From positions 7,090,547 through 7,154,546 of the forward strand of contig CM055100.1 in NCBI GenBank assembly GCA_029204225.1: 64,000 nucleotides of DNA, read 5' to 3'. Under the pieces are notes generated by a model, which was not told the origin of the DNA, did not search any database, and saw nothing but the letters and a program-made list of their open reading frames with translations. Numbering within the stretch: the first letter of the stretch is position 1; the number at the start of each line of letters is the position of its first letter. This stretch comes from Diphasiastrum complanatum. Its lineage: Eukaryota > Streptophyta > Lycopodiopsida > Lycopodiales > Lycopodiaceae. The position numbers and the translations under genes were made by a program. Below are positions 22,507 through 33,115 of this stretch, in pieces.

Positions 22507-24887
22507 CTACGCTGCCGTCTTCTCTGGGAAGTAGCTTTTCCCATCTGTCTTGAGTTCATGACGTTCTCCTCCGATCACAACATAGGAAGTCACTGCATTT
22601 AGCATATTTACGAGTCAATGAAATAAAGATAAGGGTAGAGAAAATACATTCCCCACTCTTTTTCTCTCAGTGCAGATCAGATTTTGACATATATTCACAA
22701 TTAACTAGAATTTGTGGACCGCTGAACTTTAGCTTTACAAAAATCTGAATCTAATAATCTGGATTATAATGTGCTTTAGTACATTTGCATAAGAATACCA
22801 ACTCTTACGAGGTGCAATGTAGTCAATAACAGCATCTGGAATCCAGGAGCCACCAAGCCTTCCCGCATGAATTTGTACTCCCGTGATCACAACATAGTCA
22901 GACTTTTTTGGATCGACAGTCTTAGAGATATGGTCCTCAATGTCACTAGTGATAATCTGAGCAACGTATTAGAAGAAACATTCAATCCAAGGGGCGGACT
23001 AAACATGCAATATCAGTAAGTACTTGTAGATTGGAGAGCTAAGAATTAGAAGCAAAATCTCTGTCACCTACCTCACATGTGGCCTTCGTCAATTCAAAGA
23101 TGGTTGGATTAGCGCCAAGATTCTGCAGTTATGTAGGTAATGAATCAACCTACTGAAATCGAAGCGATTGCATTAACTATTTAACAATTGTAGGTAATTT
23201 CCATAGATGTTTCAGTCTAAAAACTTCAAGCTGTGTATGATGACAATCCAAAGCTACCGAACACTAGGTAATTATGCTGTGAGCTCATAATGAGAGAAAG
23301 TGCAACTGCCACGAGCCTTTGCAAAGAGCTTCTTTTTCAAAATTCCGTACTCAACATTGTCATCGTGAACCACACCATCCTGCTGTATGTTGCTATCAAT
23401 TTCTTGCTTGATAGCCACGATGGCTCCACATGCATGTGATGGCTTCGCTCGGCCTTCTCTCAGGACTAGCCCCTCGACTCCTGGAGGAGGTAAAATAATC
23501 CAGTTTTCAGTTACTATGTCTTTATTCACATTATACGTTCTATGCAGACGTGTAGTGCCACAATGAACACTGAGCTTAACCCATGAATTTTGAAAGTAAG
23601 GCCAAATGCTACATACCCTTCTCATCCACCGCAACATGTGTAGACCCAAAAAACACATCTGCAAACAATCATTCGCAACTATTGAAGGTCAAAGTTTTAA
23701 GGGCAGCAAATTATGTACAAGGGAGGTGTGAAATTTTGCAGATTCCAGTTGCAGGAACCAATTGGAGATCGAACTGCTATCCCTATTTCTCCTACACTAA
23801 TGATTGCAACCTACAGTGCTACACTTGATAAAGCACATGCTTCTATATCCATATTATACCTGAAGCAATCAGGCCCATCAACGTGCATGTGTTTGCGGAG
23901 ATTTTACAGAAAAGACTCAAAGCATTCACATTGTCGTATTAATCATTGCCAACTTGTCATCAACGCATTTACCCAGCCAAGAAAGGGTAAGTGTAGCTGT
24001 CTAACAATCAACGTTCAAACGTTTCTGTCATAAATTTCAAGAACTTACACTTCTCCTTTCCATCTTCAGACACTGGAGAATGTGATATGGCCGCATTGAA
24101 GCCAAGTGTTCCAGCCGTCAGGATACCAGCTATACCCGACAGATTGAACGAGTTACCATATGTCTACACGTAACACAACAATGACGTAAAGCTCAATTAG
24201 CCATAAGAAGTAAAGACTATACTGCATCCTGGGGAATAATCCGCCGTACAAGCATTGAATCTGGAAGTCCACCATAATGGTAACATTCAGAATGTGGCCA
24301 TTAAGGGATTCACAATTCATACTCAAAATGATGTATAATTCGGACTAGAGAAGGTGAGTTGAACCCCCCTTTCTAGCTTCTCCTTTTTGTTTCTCCACAT
24401 TATCAACTTAGATAGTTAACGTGCTTCTAGGTTCTAATGCGATGATTGAGAATGGCTTATGAAAGGGCCGGCGTTAACCTTGTCGAAACTGTTGGAAAGA
24501 GGTCGCGCAAGCTCGTCTCGGCAAGTGTTGACTATCGCAATGGAGTTATCACTGTTCATTTTGAAACAAGTTCAGATAAGATTGAAATTTTGAAGACCCG
24601 CTCAAAATAATCTACAGCGTATCACTGTGCAACGTGAGCAATTTAAGAAAACGATCTCGATCAACCCGCAAATTTGCTAAATTAATATTGCGGAAGTAAC
24701 CTCTGATATTAAAGATTTTTAGAAAGACAACCTGAGATGCTCATTTGTGAGATCACCTTTTAAATCCCAAAGCCTCGAGAGCATTAAACAAGGCGCCGAA
24801 GAAAACGGTGTCTACCAAGGCAATTGGAAAATACTTGGAAATGGTTTCCAAAGCAGCCTCTGACGCCTGGAGAGGTTGCGAACTCAT
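22507..24887 (-). CDS. LCIB-like protein (theta-class carbonic anhydrase family), eight exons
   Basis: Exons read on the minus strand: 24887-24757, 24551-24479, 24163-24049, 23658-23617, 23480-23317, 23122-23072, 22956-22809, 22592-22507. They total 810 bp, exactly 269 codons plus TAG. Family motifs in order are NTCRDE (53-57 with C54), SHSPV (H96 at 95-99), KYVFFGSTHVAVDEKG (106-121), SHACGA (C138), EYGILKKKL and DYVVITGVQIHAG. In Chlamydomonas and diatoms, LCIB proteins act in CO2 concentration and several members are zinc carbonic anhydrases with a Cys/His/Cys site; here C54, C138 and H96 or H114 are candidates. Six introns are GT-AG. The fifth appears GC-AG. The start is the first ATG after an in-frame TAG 14 codons upstream. 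No plastid transit peptide is obvious, and the protein is much shorter than algal LCIB, covering only the conserved core. No stop or frameshift is seen. Confidence 0.87.
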
Positions 24888-25969
24888 TGTATGACAGAAA
24901 GAATTGCCTTCAACAAGCGGCAAGACAAACTACAAGTTCAATCTAGCAGTACACAAACTACACAACAATGAAAAAGCATCTACAGTCCTCGAATTCCGTC
25001 ACATTTGTATTGTATAAACATGAAGCAACAAATCTTTAAAATCCAAGATGGAAGCATTCAACTGAAATGCATCACCTCAATGGTTAAAACTCCAATTTAA
25101 CTATCAAACAATCTCCAAGCGCATGTTCCTTCAGATTTCTGTCTAATCTGGACGAAGCGGGGCCACACCACAATCCACCACTGCTAAATTATCTGGATCC
25201 GTTGGCCCTTGGTGTGCCAATTGCCCCCCCATGAGCTGCACCTTTTCAATCCTTCCCTATCTGACCAGATACATTGCACTTCCCACATCTGCCTCAGTTA
25301 TGATTCAACCATCTTTGCTGCAACAATGACACCAGCAGATTTGGACAAATGAACAGGAAATCAATCTATTTGCTCATGAATTATGGTAGGCCATGGCATT
25401 CAGACTTGCTTTACAGGCTTCAAAAAAAGCAGATCAGAACAAACGCTGAGGACTCAGACGAAGCAATCAATGGCGAGTTGACCCGGGCAGTGGGGGCCAG
25501 GCCCTGGCCCAGTGCTGGGAAAACCGGCAAACAATAGGAAAAGAACCGGCATAATTACCCTAAACCATTCATAAAGTCCTCGACAGATTTTTATACAAGC
25601 ATATATATACCCTTTCGAGTAATAGTCTTCAAAAAACCAACGGCTTCAAAAAATGCAAGTTTTTTTTAGCATAACTCGAAAGAGGTTTTCAGAGCATTTC
25701 TTTAGGATAATTCAAAACAAATTTCCCGAGCACTGCTTCGGGGAGTCCGTCGCTATACTTCCTTTGGCATGAATATTAGGTGTTTTTGGGGCTTTTATTA
25801 TATTCCGTAACAAACTCCCCAAAGATTCCGGCTATGATTTTAAAGAGAAATGTATTATATAGTTATTGCCTGCCCAAGAATGGTTCACAGTAATGGCGCA
25901 CTATGTGCAGTGATCTTACTTAGCTAGCTATTATTAAATAACTATATCTATTCTTTGAATGACGTTCAC
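24888..25969 (-). promoter_or_regulatory. Upstream region of the LCIB-like gene, no other gene
   Basis: It probably contains the 5' UTR and promoter of the minus-strand gene. A TTTATACA box lies near 25011-25019 (minus strand). The stretch 25140-25330 is richer in G/C. An additional upstream exon cannot be excluded, because 'cttgtag' just above the ATG could act as a splice acceptor. Short plus-strand frames here look random. Confidence 0.3.
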
Positions 25970-26508
25970 TCTCTCTAAGATCTTTGATTCTATGGAATCA
26001 GATAATTAAGACAAATTCGTGCAGGAACTCTAATCCACTCTTCTTCACTTGCATGTGTTATTCACAAAATGTCTCATCATTGGTTCATAGTTTCGTGATT
26101 TGCTGTTATGAATATATTCAGTTACAATGACTGTGTGGGCAACGGGCATGAAACAATGCAATTACTTAAAAGTGCTAAAGGAACTGTGACATGGTCTACG
26201 TTTGGACAGGGCAATGTGGATGATGTGGATCTCGAATTCGAAGACTTTGAGTTCGTAGGTTTTCGAAGAGGATGTAGTCGAATATCTCAAACTCGAAGAG
26301 TTCGTCGTCGATCCCACTTCTGCTCTAGTTAGTTGATGCACAGACGTTTGACTTCAGAGAGTAAGACTGGAATGTTGTCATAGAGAGAGAGTGTGCGTGT
26401 ATATATTTACATAATGTATTGTTGCTCAAGAATTGAGACGAACTCGAATGATTCATAATCTGATGACTCGAAACTCGAATTCTGGTAAGTTGAAGTTACT
26501 ATTGTAAT
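25970..26508 (-). repeat. LTR arm, inverted relative to 27211-27700
   Basis: Its inverse matches the LTR at 27211 onward, including the 'gagacgaa(t/c)tcgaatga' block, the 'agagagagtgtg' run and the 'acgaactatgaacc' region. Homology is clear but diverged. It marks a second copia insertion or an inverted rearrangement. Confidence 0.7.
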
Positions 26509-26790
26509 CCGCGCATTACATGAAGAAGATTCATGTGGACATTATGCACTTCAAAATACTGCTAAGAAAATTTTGAATGCTAGATATTGGTGGCCCACTT
26601 TTTATAAAGATGTTCGATCTTTTATTCAAAAATGTGACACATGTCAAAGGATGGGAAAACCCAACTTTGCGACTCACTGGCCATTAACGCCCATTATACC
26701 TCTAGCACCTTTCAAAAAATGGGAAATCGATTTCGTCGGACCCATTAAGCCACAACTCAACTTGTTGCTACCGACTATGCCACCAAAACG
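26509..26790 (+). pseudogene. Ty3/gypsy integrase fragment
   Basis: The frame carries the gypsy integrase H-H-C-C zinc region: HEEDSCGHYA, then ARYWWPTFYKDV, then CDTCQRMGKP, and the start of the core (WEIDFVGPI). Further core remnants continue in other frames to about 27000. This is a piece of a Metaviridae-type pol, too short and broken to function. Confidence 0.9.
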
Positions 26791-27007
26791 GTAGCAGCTA
26801 AAAATGATGCTAAAACAGTAGGTTTTTATTTCAGAATATTATTACACATTATGGTTGTCCCTTAGAATTAGTTAGTGACAAAAGAACTCATTTTCTCAAT
26901 CAGACCATCGAAACATTACCCTTATATTTTTACATCAAAAATAAACAAACCACACCATATAACATAAAAGCCAATGGACTTACGGAAAGAGCCAACAAAA
27001 TTCTGTG

Positions 27008-27210
27008 CTCACTCTAGAACTAAGCATATTGAAGTTTAATTTCATTTTCTTATAGAGAAACTTCAAAATAAAGGTGTCGAATTAAGTTATTGTCCTACTG
27101 CCAGTATGTTGGCTGATATCTTGACTAAGCCCCTGTCAAGAGAAAACATGTTGCATTTTTAGCTTGCTCCATTTGTTTTCAGGATCCTAGGAGTTAAGCT
27201 TAAGGGGGGG
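27008..27210 (+). pseudogene. Copia RNase H C-terminus and polypurine tract
   Basis: HSRTKHIEV, then a stop, then FHFLIEKLQNKGVELSY and MLADILTKPLSRE form the conserved end of copia RNase H. The purine run AAGGGGGGG (27202-27210) precedes the LTR. It is joined directly after gypsy integrase, so two elements have been fused. Confidence 0.88.
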
Positions 27211-27700
27211 TGTTGGAAATAAGCATCACTCCAACTCAATAGAATTTGAATCTCTAGAATTCGAGTCATCAAAATTCGAGTCATTCGAATTCGTCTCAAT
27301 TTTTGAACACCAATACATTATGTAAATATATATACAAAAACACACTCTCTCTACGACAACATTGCAGTCTTACTCTATGGAGTCAGAATGTCTGTGCATC
27401 ACGAACTCAAAGTCTTCGAGTTCGAGATCCACGTTGTCTACACTGCCTTGTCCAAATGCTGACCACATCACAGTTCACTTTAGCACTTTTCAGTAACTGC
27501 ACTATTTCACACTCATTGCCTATGCAGTCATTGTAACTGTTCCATGTATATATTCATAATGTAACTCACAAAACTATGAACCGGTGATGAGACAATCTGT
27601 GAAGGACACACGCAAGTGGAAAAGAGTGAATCAGAGTTCCTGCGCAAACTCCATTGTGTCTCAATTATATGATTCCATAGGATTAGAAATTTTAAAGACT
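27211..27700 (+). repeat. 3' LTR of the copia fragment
   Basis: It starts TGTTGGAAAT just after the purine tract. A TATATATAC box is present near 27326. The LTR is rich in TCGAATTCGA-like words. Its right end is approximate. Confidence 0.75.
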
Positions 27701-27739
27701 TCGATTAATTCCCTCGGTGTGTGCACTACTGATAACTAA

Positions 27740-29575
27740 GTAGGCGAACACAAGATTAAACTAGAGCTTTACTACGTGGTTGTTTGCGAAAGCAGAAGAG
27801 CAGACAATCAGACAAAGCAATAAGAATGTCAGACAAGAAGACGTAATAGCTTAAACATACAATACTGACAAGAACTCTGAATGCAAAAGACAGTAATTGA
27901 TTCAGATTAATGTGTAGGATTACACGTCAGTTTGATGCTATAAGCACAAGTCAATAGCGGGCAAAACCGCGTGCTCAAGAAGCTAACTCCGCTTTGTAAA
28001 AGCTATGAGCTTATTACTGACAATCAGTCTGAAGAAAAAATGAATGCATGAAAGCATCTACCATGTACGTCTCTGATACACTTACTCTATTACATCCATG
28101 AGTATGAACTCCTGTTCTTTTAAGAATTCTTCCCACCAACTTGAATCGATATTTTGGCATATAGCTTGGCTTTTTCAATCAAAAGCCCTTTCTCTTACAG
28201 ACATTTTTTCCAATCAACTTCAAAATTCTGCTTGCGACATTGCTCGACTACATAATGCACTTCCAAAGGATTTGGCAAATCTCCAACAAATATACGTTCT
28301 GGAATGAATAAAAGAAATAACAACCCAGTCTCTTGAAGCCAGCAAGAAGAGCTAGGGACAAATGTCTTGTCATCCCTTTTTACAATGAGAAATTGATGTT
28401 GAAAGCTGAGATCATTTAACCGAGAAATGCATTTTTCTTCAAAAGATAAACCTTGCACAAAACTACTAAAAGCAAACGTTTGCTTCAGATGGAGAACAAT
28501 GGGATGGAGAGTATAAGCTCCTTAAAAAATAGATATCATTTTCGATAAAGTGAATGCATCTTCGCGAGAACGCGCTAACCATTTGATCAATATGGTCATG
28601 TGTATGACCCACAAGAAGAAAACCAACATTTAATTTTCTTGAAGATTTCCTTCTCCACCAACATACTAAGATAAGCGAAACCTTTGATTTTTATTTTCTC
28701 TAGCCGTATTATCAAGCTACAAATATAGTACTTGGGGCAAAACACCTTTCCAATTCATGATATATAATTCAAAATTGTAATTGTCATTTTAGGATTATTA
28801 TGAACATTTGAATAGGTCAAGAAGACACAGACCTAACGTGCTTGATGGTAGATAAGAGACCTGACGAGATGCACTTGAACAAATGTATCTTCTTTAATAT
28901 CTTTTAGAACTCTTACAAAGTGTGGAAGGTAAGTCTTTTTTTATCCATTCCATCAATAACAATTCCAAGCTACTTCTCATGATGCTTCAAACGTTTTTTT
29001 TCTATGCTTTGTTAACTTTGCTCTTTCTTCAGCTTGTTGTTCTCGATGCACTCTAAGAGCTTCATTCACCTTACCTACATATTTAAAAATTTCAAAAGTC
29101 ATTTCAAAGTAACAAAAGCAATCACAATTAAAAAACTTTGCAAAAATTTTACTATCAATACCTTTATCTATACTCGACTTGCATTTTGCTTACGATTCTT
29201 TCTTCCAGATGGATAGTCATTAATAAGTTCATCACTTTTATAGATCGTGATTAGCTTTGTGAAGCACGCGGTTACGTCCGCTATTGTTTTGTGGTCATCT
29301 GCATTATTGACTTGTATATTTCATTTCACTTAATTTGATTACAGCTCTTTTTCCTCTGCGTTCAGATTTGTGTCAATATTGCAATGCTTTTCTACGTTCT
29401 GTCTGGCTTTTTGATTACTTAATCTAGTTGTCTGCTCTTCGCAAATTTTATTATTCTAGCTGTTCGCGACTAATATTTACTCTTGCTTTTCGCGGCTAAT
29501 TTGCAATTGATTATTAGTCTAGCTCTTCGCGAATAATTCACAACTAATAATTTGTCTAGCTGTTCGTGACAAATT
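27740..29575 (-). mobile_element. Inverted-repeat-bounded segment carrying a DUF7869-like gene remnant
   Basis: The arm 27740-28015 is an imperfect inverse of 29243-29470 ('agcacgcggtt..g.ccgctattg' and 'tctgctcttc..cgcaaa' are shared). Between them is one decayed minus-strand gene. The right end carries several 'ctagct(g/c)ttcg(c/t)ga' subterminal repeats. The layout is that of a DNA transposon with long inverted ends. No target duplication was found, so the mobile nature is inferred. Confidence 0.5.
28195..29210 (-). pseudogene. Decayed DUF7869-like protein gene
   Basis: Minus-strand fragments in shifting frames read, in order: VNEALRVHREQQAEERAKL, a broken GIVIDGMD, YLPHFVRVLKDIKEDTFVQ, FLTYSNVHNNPKMTITILN, LDNTARENKN, a broken GHTHDHIDQM, and DAFTLSKMISIF. 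These match in order the conserved parts of the DUF7869 family as I recall them (DGMDQ.K, LQLDN..RENKN, LVGHTHEDIDQ.FS). The function of that family is not established. At least five frameshifts or stops make it a pseudogene. The last 87 codons (28458-28195) are open. Confidence 0.65.
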
Positions 29576-30239
29576 ATTTTTTTGACGTTTGTTCTTTGAG
29601 CGATGCGCATATAATGCATACTCCCACCCTCACCTTCCTTGGAATAAATTTGTTAAAATAGTGTTTCCAAAGCCTGGTGAAATGACTATAGTTAGTGAAT
29701 TGCTCATTTCCACAAACCATTTCCTCCCTGTAGATATTGTACACCTCACGCCTTGTAAAATTGTTCAGTCAAGTGCCACTCTTGGAAGCAAGTATTGAAG
29801 GACTCTCCTCAGTCCAGTTCTAAAGAGGCTTTGAAGCAATTCTATATTGCATTCAGGAATATTGTGAATTTGATTTTTTTTTATTATAAATAAGATATCA
29901 TGTTCATGATTATTTATTCAACTCGAATTAATATTTGCATACATAAATAGACAATATTATTTATTGGTGCTGTCAAAAATTGAATCCTCGGTCCCTAGAG
30001 TTTCTTGTTCTAGAATTTTTTTTTAGCGCTTATGGATTTGGCCCGCTTGGAGAAGGAGAGGTGAAGGCTGATGGAAGCAAGTTCCGCCGTGGATCCGCTG
30101 CTTCGATCATTTACCCCTCCCACAGATTCTCTTTGTGTGTGGCATTGGGTCGTCTTCACATGAAATGTGAATGATATTGTTCAAATTGTGCCGAAAATAA
30201 GAATATACACTAGTTTTTGCTAATATACGCTATGGATAC
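29576..30239. other. Spacer between DUF7869-like and methyltransferase-like remnants
   Basis: Two short plus-strand frames (29589-29798, 29980-30174) have no recognised family. They might be exons of the gene remnant that follows, but no motif proves this. Confidence 0.3.
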
Positions 30240-31130
30240 ATATTGAGAGGATCATCTTTTCATGATTCTACTTTTACATATTCGCAGATCCTCCATGTCG
30301 TTAAATATTTTAAGGAGATCACGACTGCCTCGCTCTGGAGAATCGTTTTTTTTCATTCCACTAATCAAGCTGCTGTTGTTGCTAAGGCATTAAAGGACGA
30401 GACACATGGATATGAAATATTTCAATTTGATTAATCCATTTGTTTTTAGTAGCTTTCTTTTCACAGTATATTTTGGTTTGATTCATTGTTTGATTTTTTA
30501 CTCTATTTTTATTTGGCAGACACAAAACCAATGTCCACAATGCACCTAGTGAGCGCCTTCTAAGCTCTTTTGAAATGATGTCCGTTGGCTATTTCTCCTT
30601 GTTAGACAAATGTCGAGTGGCACGACATTGTCGTAAGAGAAATGCCTTGAATGTATTGTCAAACCCACCGGCTATGACTAGAAAGCTGCGATTCATAGAT
30701 GTCTCCCGGGTCGTGGTAATTTCTACCAGAAGCCACAGAGACTAATTAATAAATCAACTGACTTATTTTTATATAAGAATGATTGGATTTTAGATATGTG
30801 TTCTGGAACTGACACCACTACAGTGTGTGCACTGAAAAAAGAAAGAAATTGTATAGTTGTAAAAAAGAATTCAGTTCAATCAATGTTCATTTGTTGCAAT
30901 TGACAATTTGTCGATTGTTGACGATGAAGTGGGTGCATCTTTTGCCCATGATAGTGTGAAAGTGTAGGTGGCCTCATCAGAGCCACAACCTCCTCTTAAA
31001 GACAAACCTAGAGATTTTGTTGATCTCCAGGATAAAGATACTGATTATGGTAATGTTGGTGATGGTGACCATGATGGTGATGGTCAGCCTCGACCAACTC
31101 ATACTGATGAGAAAATATTAGATATATAAA
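30240..31130 (+). pseudogene. DNA methyltransferase-like gene remnant
   Basis: Near 30777 a frame reads NDWILDMCSGTDTTT followed by CALKKERNCIVVKK. This resembles the S-adenosylmethionine-binding motif of N4/N6 DNA methyltransferases (D.F.GSGTT or D.CSGTGTT, then GRNCI.VEKD). Upstream frames (30243-30434, then NVEWHDIVVREMP near 30610) may be earlier parts. Downstream, after a frameshift, comes an acidic tail rich in Asp and Gly (about 31010-31100). Frames are broken and the catalytic D/N-P-P-Y/W motif is not seen. It could equally derive from another Rossmann-fold methyltransferase. Confidence 0.5.
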
Positions 31131-31139
31131 ATTAATTCA

Positions 31140-31989
31140 GAATACAATTTAATGGATCATTAGATCTTTAGGCAAAATTAATTGCACATCTAGATTCATT
31201 CACAAGTTAGAAACTATGCATCCACCATGCTAGAACTTGGAAATACATGAAAATTTGATAAAAATCACTAAGATATGATATAGTACTGTCCCTGTCCATA
31301 CAAAAGCAGTAGTACATCATCCTTCACACGTGTGAAATCAAGTACAACAAGAAAAATCACATTACACAATAAAACGCAAGGTATCATGAGAAATATGCAA
31401 GAAATAGATATAAAATCGAAAGAGAAAAGTTCTCCATACAAAAAGAGAACATGAAGATCATTTCTCCATGTTTTTACAGCTATTTATAACAGCCATAATG
31501 CCATTTGGCCACTTTCCCTAAACTTGCCCTAAAATGGCAACTTCTAGGTCCTTCACCAAAAACCTAGAAATAAGTGACTAGTTTCAATGTATCTCAACTA
31601 ACCAGTAGTAGTAGCTCTAAATCCGATTTATCCACTTATATATGTTAGAGGAGTTTTGAGCTCCAAAAAGACCCTTTAAGAATTCGTGCAAGATGTAGTT
31701 TATATTATTAAAATATTATAACACTAATACTTTTGACTTGCCATAACTTTTTAATCGTAGCTCAAAAGTAGTCATATAACATATCATTGGAAAGCCCTTG
31801 TCAAGCGCTTTCCAATGCACCCAACTTCGCTAAATTTGGACTTACCACTAAAAAGTTATGCCATTTTTAGTGTGGAATCAAAATGTGGACTCAAAAAGTT
31901 ACGTTACGTAGATTTCAAATTTGAGTGTTTTGATTGGTCCATGTGTAAGAAAAAATTGAGAAAAAATATAAACAAAATCTTTACAAAGA
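31140..31989 (-). other. Probable LTR remnant and spacer
   Basis: TTCACACGTGTGAA at 31323-31336 is a perfect palindrome, and similar ones occur in the other LTRs of the window. The 31300-31560 block has the layout of 5144-5500. No gene is visible in 31560-31989. Confidence 0.4.
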
Positions 31990-32377
31990 CAAAAGATTCT
32001 TGAACTGGTTAATGTGACTCTAAAGTGAATCACCAATAGACATTCTGAATGTGAAGAATTTCCTTCGTAGTTGTAACTTAGTAGTTACGTCCCTCATGTC
32101 ATATAGTGAGTTCAAAATGTCCCAAATGTCTCTTGACATTTTAGCTTCATCTATGTGTCCAATCTGTGTATCTGATATATTGAGGATAATAAGCAAAAGC
32201 TTTACCATCATTCGATTTCCACTTTGAGTCGTCATCTTCAGGTTTTACTTCTGTACTTGTAACAACGTTCCATAATTCACTGACGATTAGCAAGGTCTTC
32301 ATCTTAAATTTCCACAAATGATAATTGGATCCATTTAGCTTGTTTGCGATAAGACCGGCTTTACTTTGAGAATCCAT
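31990..32377 (-). pseudogene. Copia gag N-terminus, frameshifted
   Basis: MDSQSKAGLIANKLNGSNYH (32377 down) followed by LWKFKMKTLL is the start of a copia Gag (SNYxxWKxxM). A frameshift near 32185 leads to the frame 32235-32020 (MSRDIWDILNSLYD ... KLQLRRKFFTF). This is a different family from elements A, B and F. Only the first ~130 residues remain. Confidence 0.85.
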
Positions 32378-32528
32378 CTGGAACTTAGTCTATCGATTGT
32401 ATCGATGACACTAAAATGTGGTAATACCAACAATAGGAAAACAATTCTCTGATACTGAAAGGTTGAAAAGAACTCAAGAGTATGATATCAATTTGATATC
32501 GTGAAAGATATCAAGTATTAGAGCTTTC

Positions 32529-33115
32529 GCTCTGATATCATGTTGGAATCATATAAAGTAGTAGTGAAATCACTTTGATACCATGTTGGAAAGTGGTGTG
32601 CAGAAGATAGGTCTAGCTCGAAAAGAAACGAACTCAAAAAAAAAAACGAATGAAAATTATTCGAGCGTCTAGAAAGAAGATTTTTTATGCATGGTGGAAT
32701 AAACTATCTTCGTCTTTCCAATGCATAACTACACCTATCAATTTCAAACAAGACAATAATGATGGAAATCACATTTGAACTTATAGTAACTGACTTTGAA
32801 ATCGCCAGTACTACAATAATTACGTAGCCAAACAATTAAGCATCGAAAATTATCAGACAAATAATTAGTCATGAATTGTTCACAAATTAGTCATGAAGAA
32901 ATACAGAAACGTATACATTTTGAGACGAAAACTAAACGCAATGAAGGATAGTATTGATTCAATATGAAAATGTAACAAAAGTAAATGAGTATAATAAGTT
33001 GCAGATTGAAGCTATGTATTCTATGCTATCTCTGAGTGGCTAAAATGAAAGTTTGAATTAAACACAATGCTGATAGGCAATAACACAATAGCAATAAAAA
33101 AAAATAACTCTAAGA
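32529..33115 (-). repeat. Probable 5' LTR with duplicated primer site
   Basis: CACTTTGATACCA at 32571-32583 is a minus-strand primer site (TGGTATCAAAG) and TGTTGGAA follows it. A second, similar junction (GCTCTGATATCA TGTTGGAA) lies 43 bp below at about 32529. The sequence above 32584 is presumed LTR. Its upper limit is not seen, but copia RNase H of another element begins near 33115. Confidence 0.5.

Noticed and set aside
23272-23664. A single 130-codon minus-strand gene
   Set aside because: It is exon 5 of the LCIB-like gene read through its flanking introns; splice sites and family motifs fit the spliced model.
24452-24610. Plus-strand 52-codon frame
   Set aside because: It is antisense to exon 2 of the LCIB-like gene, which explains its codon regularity.
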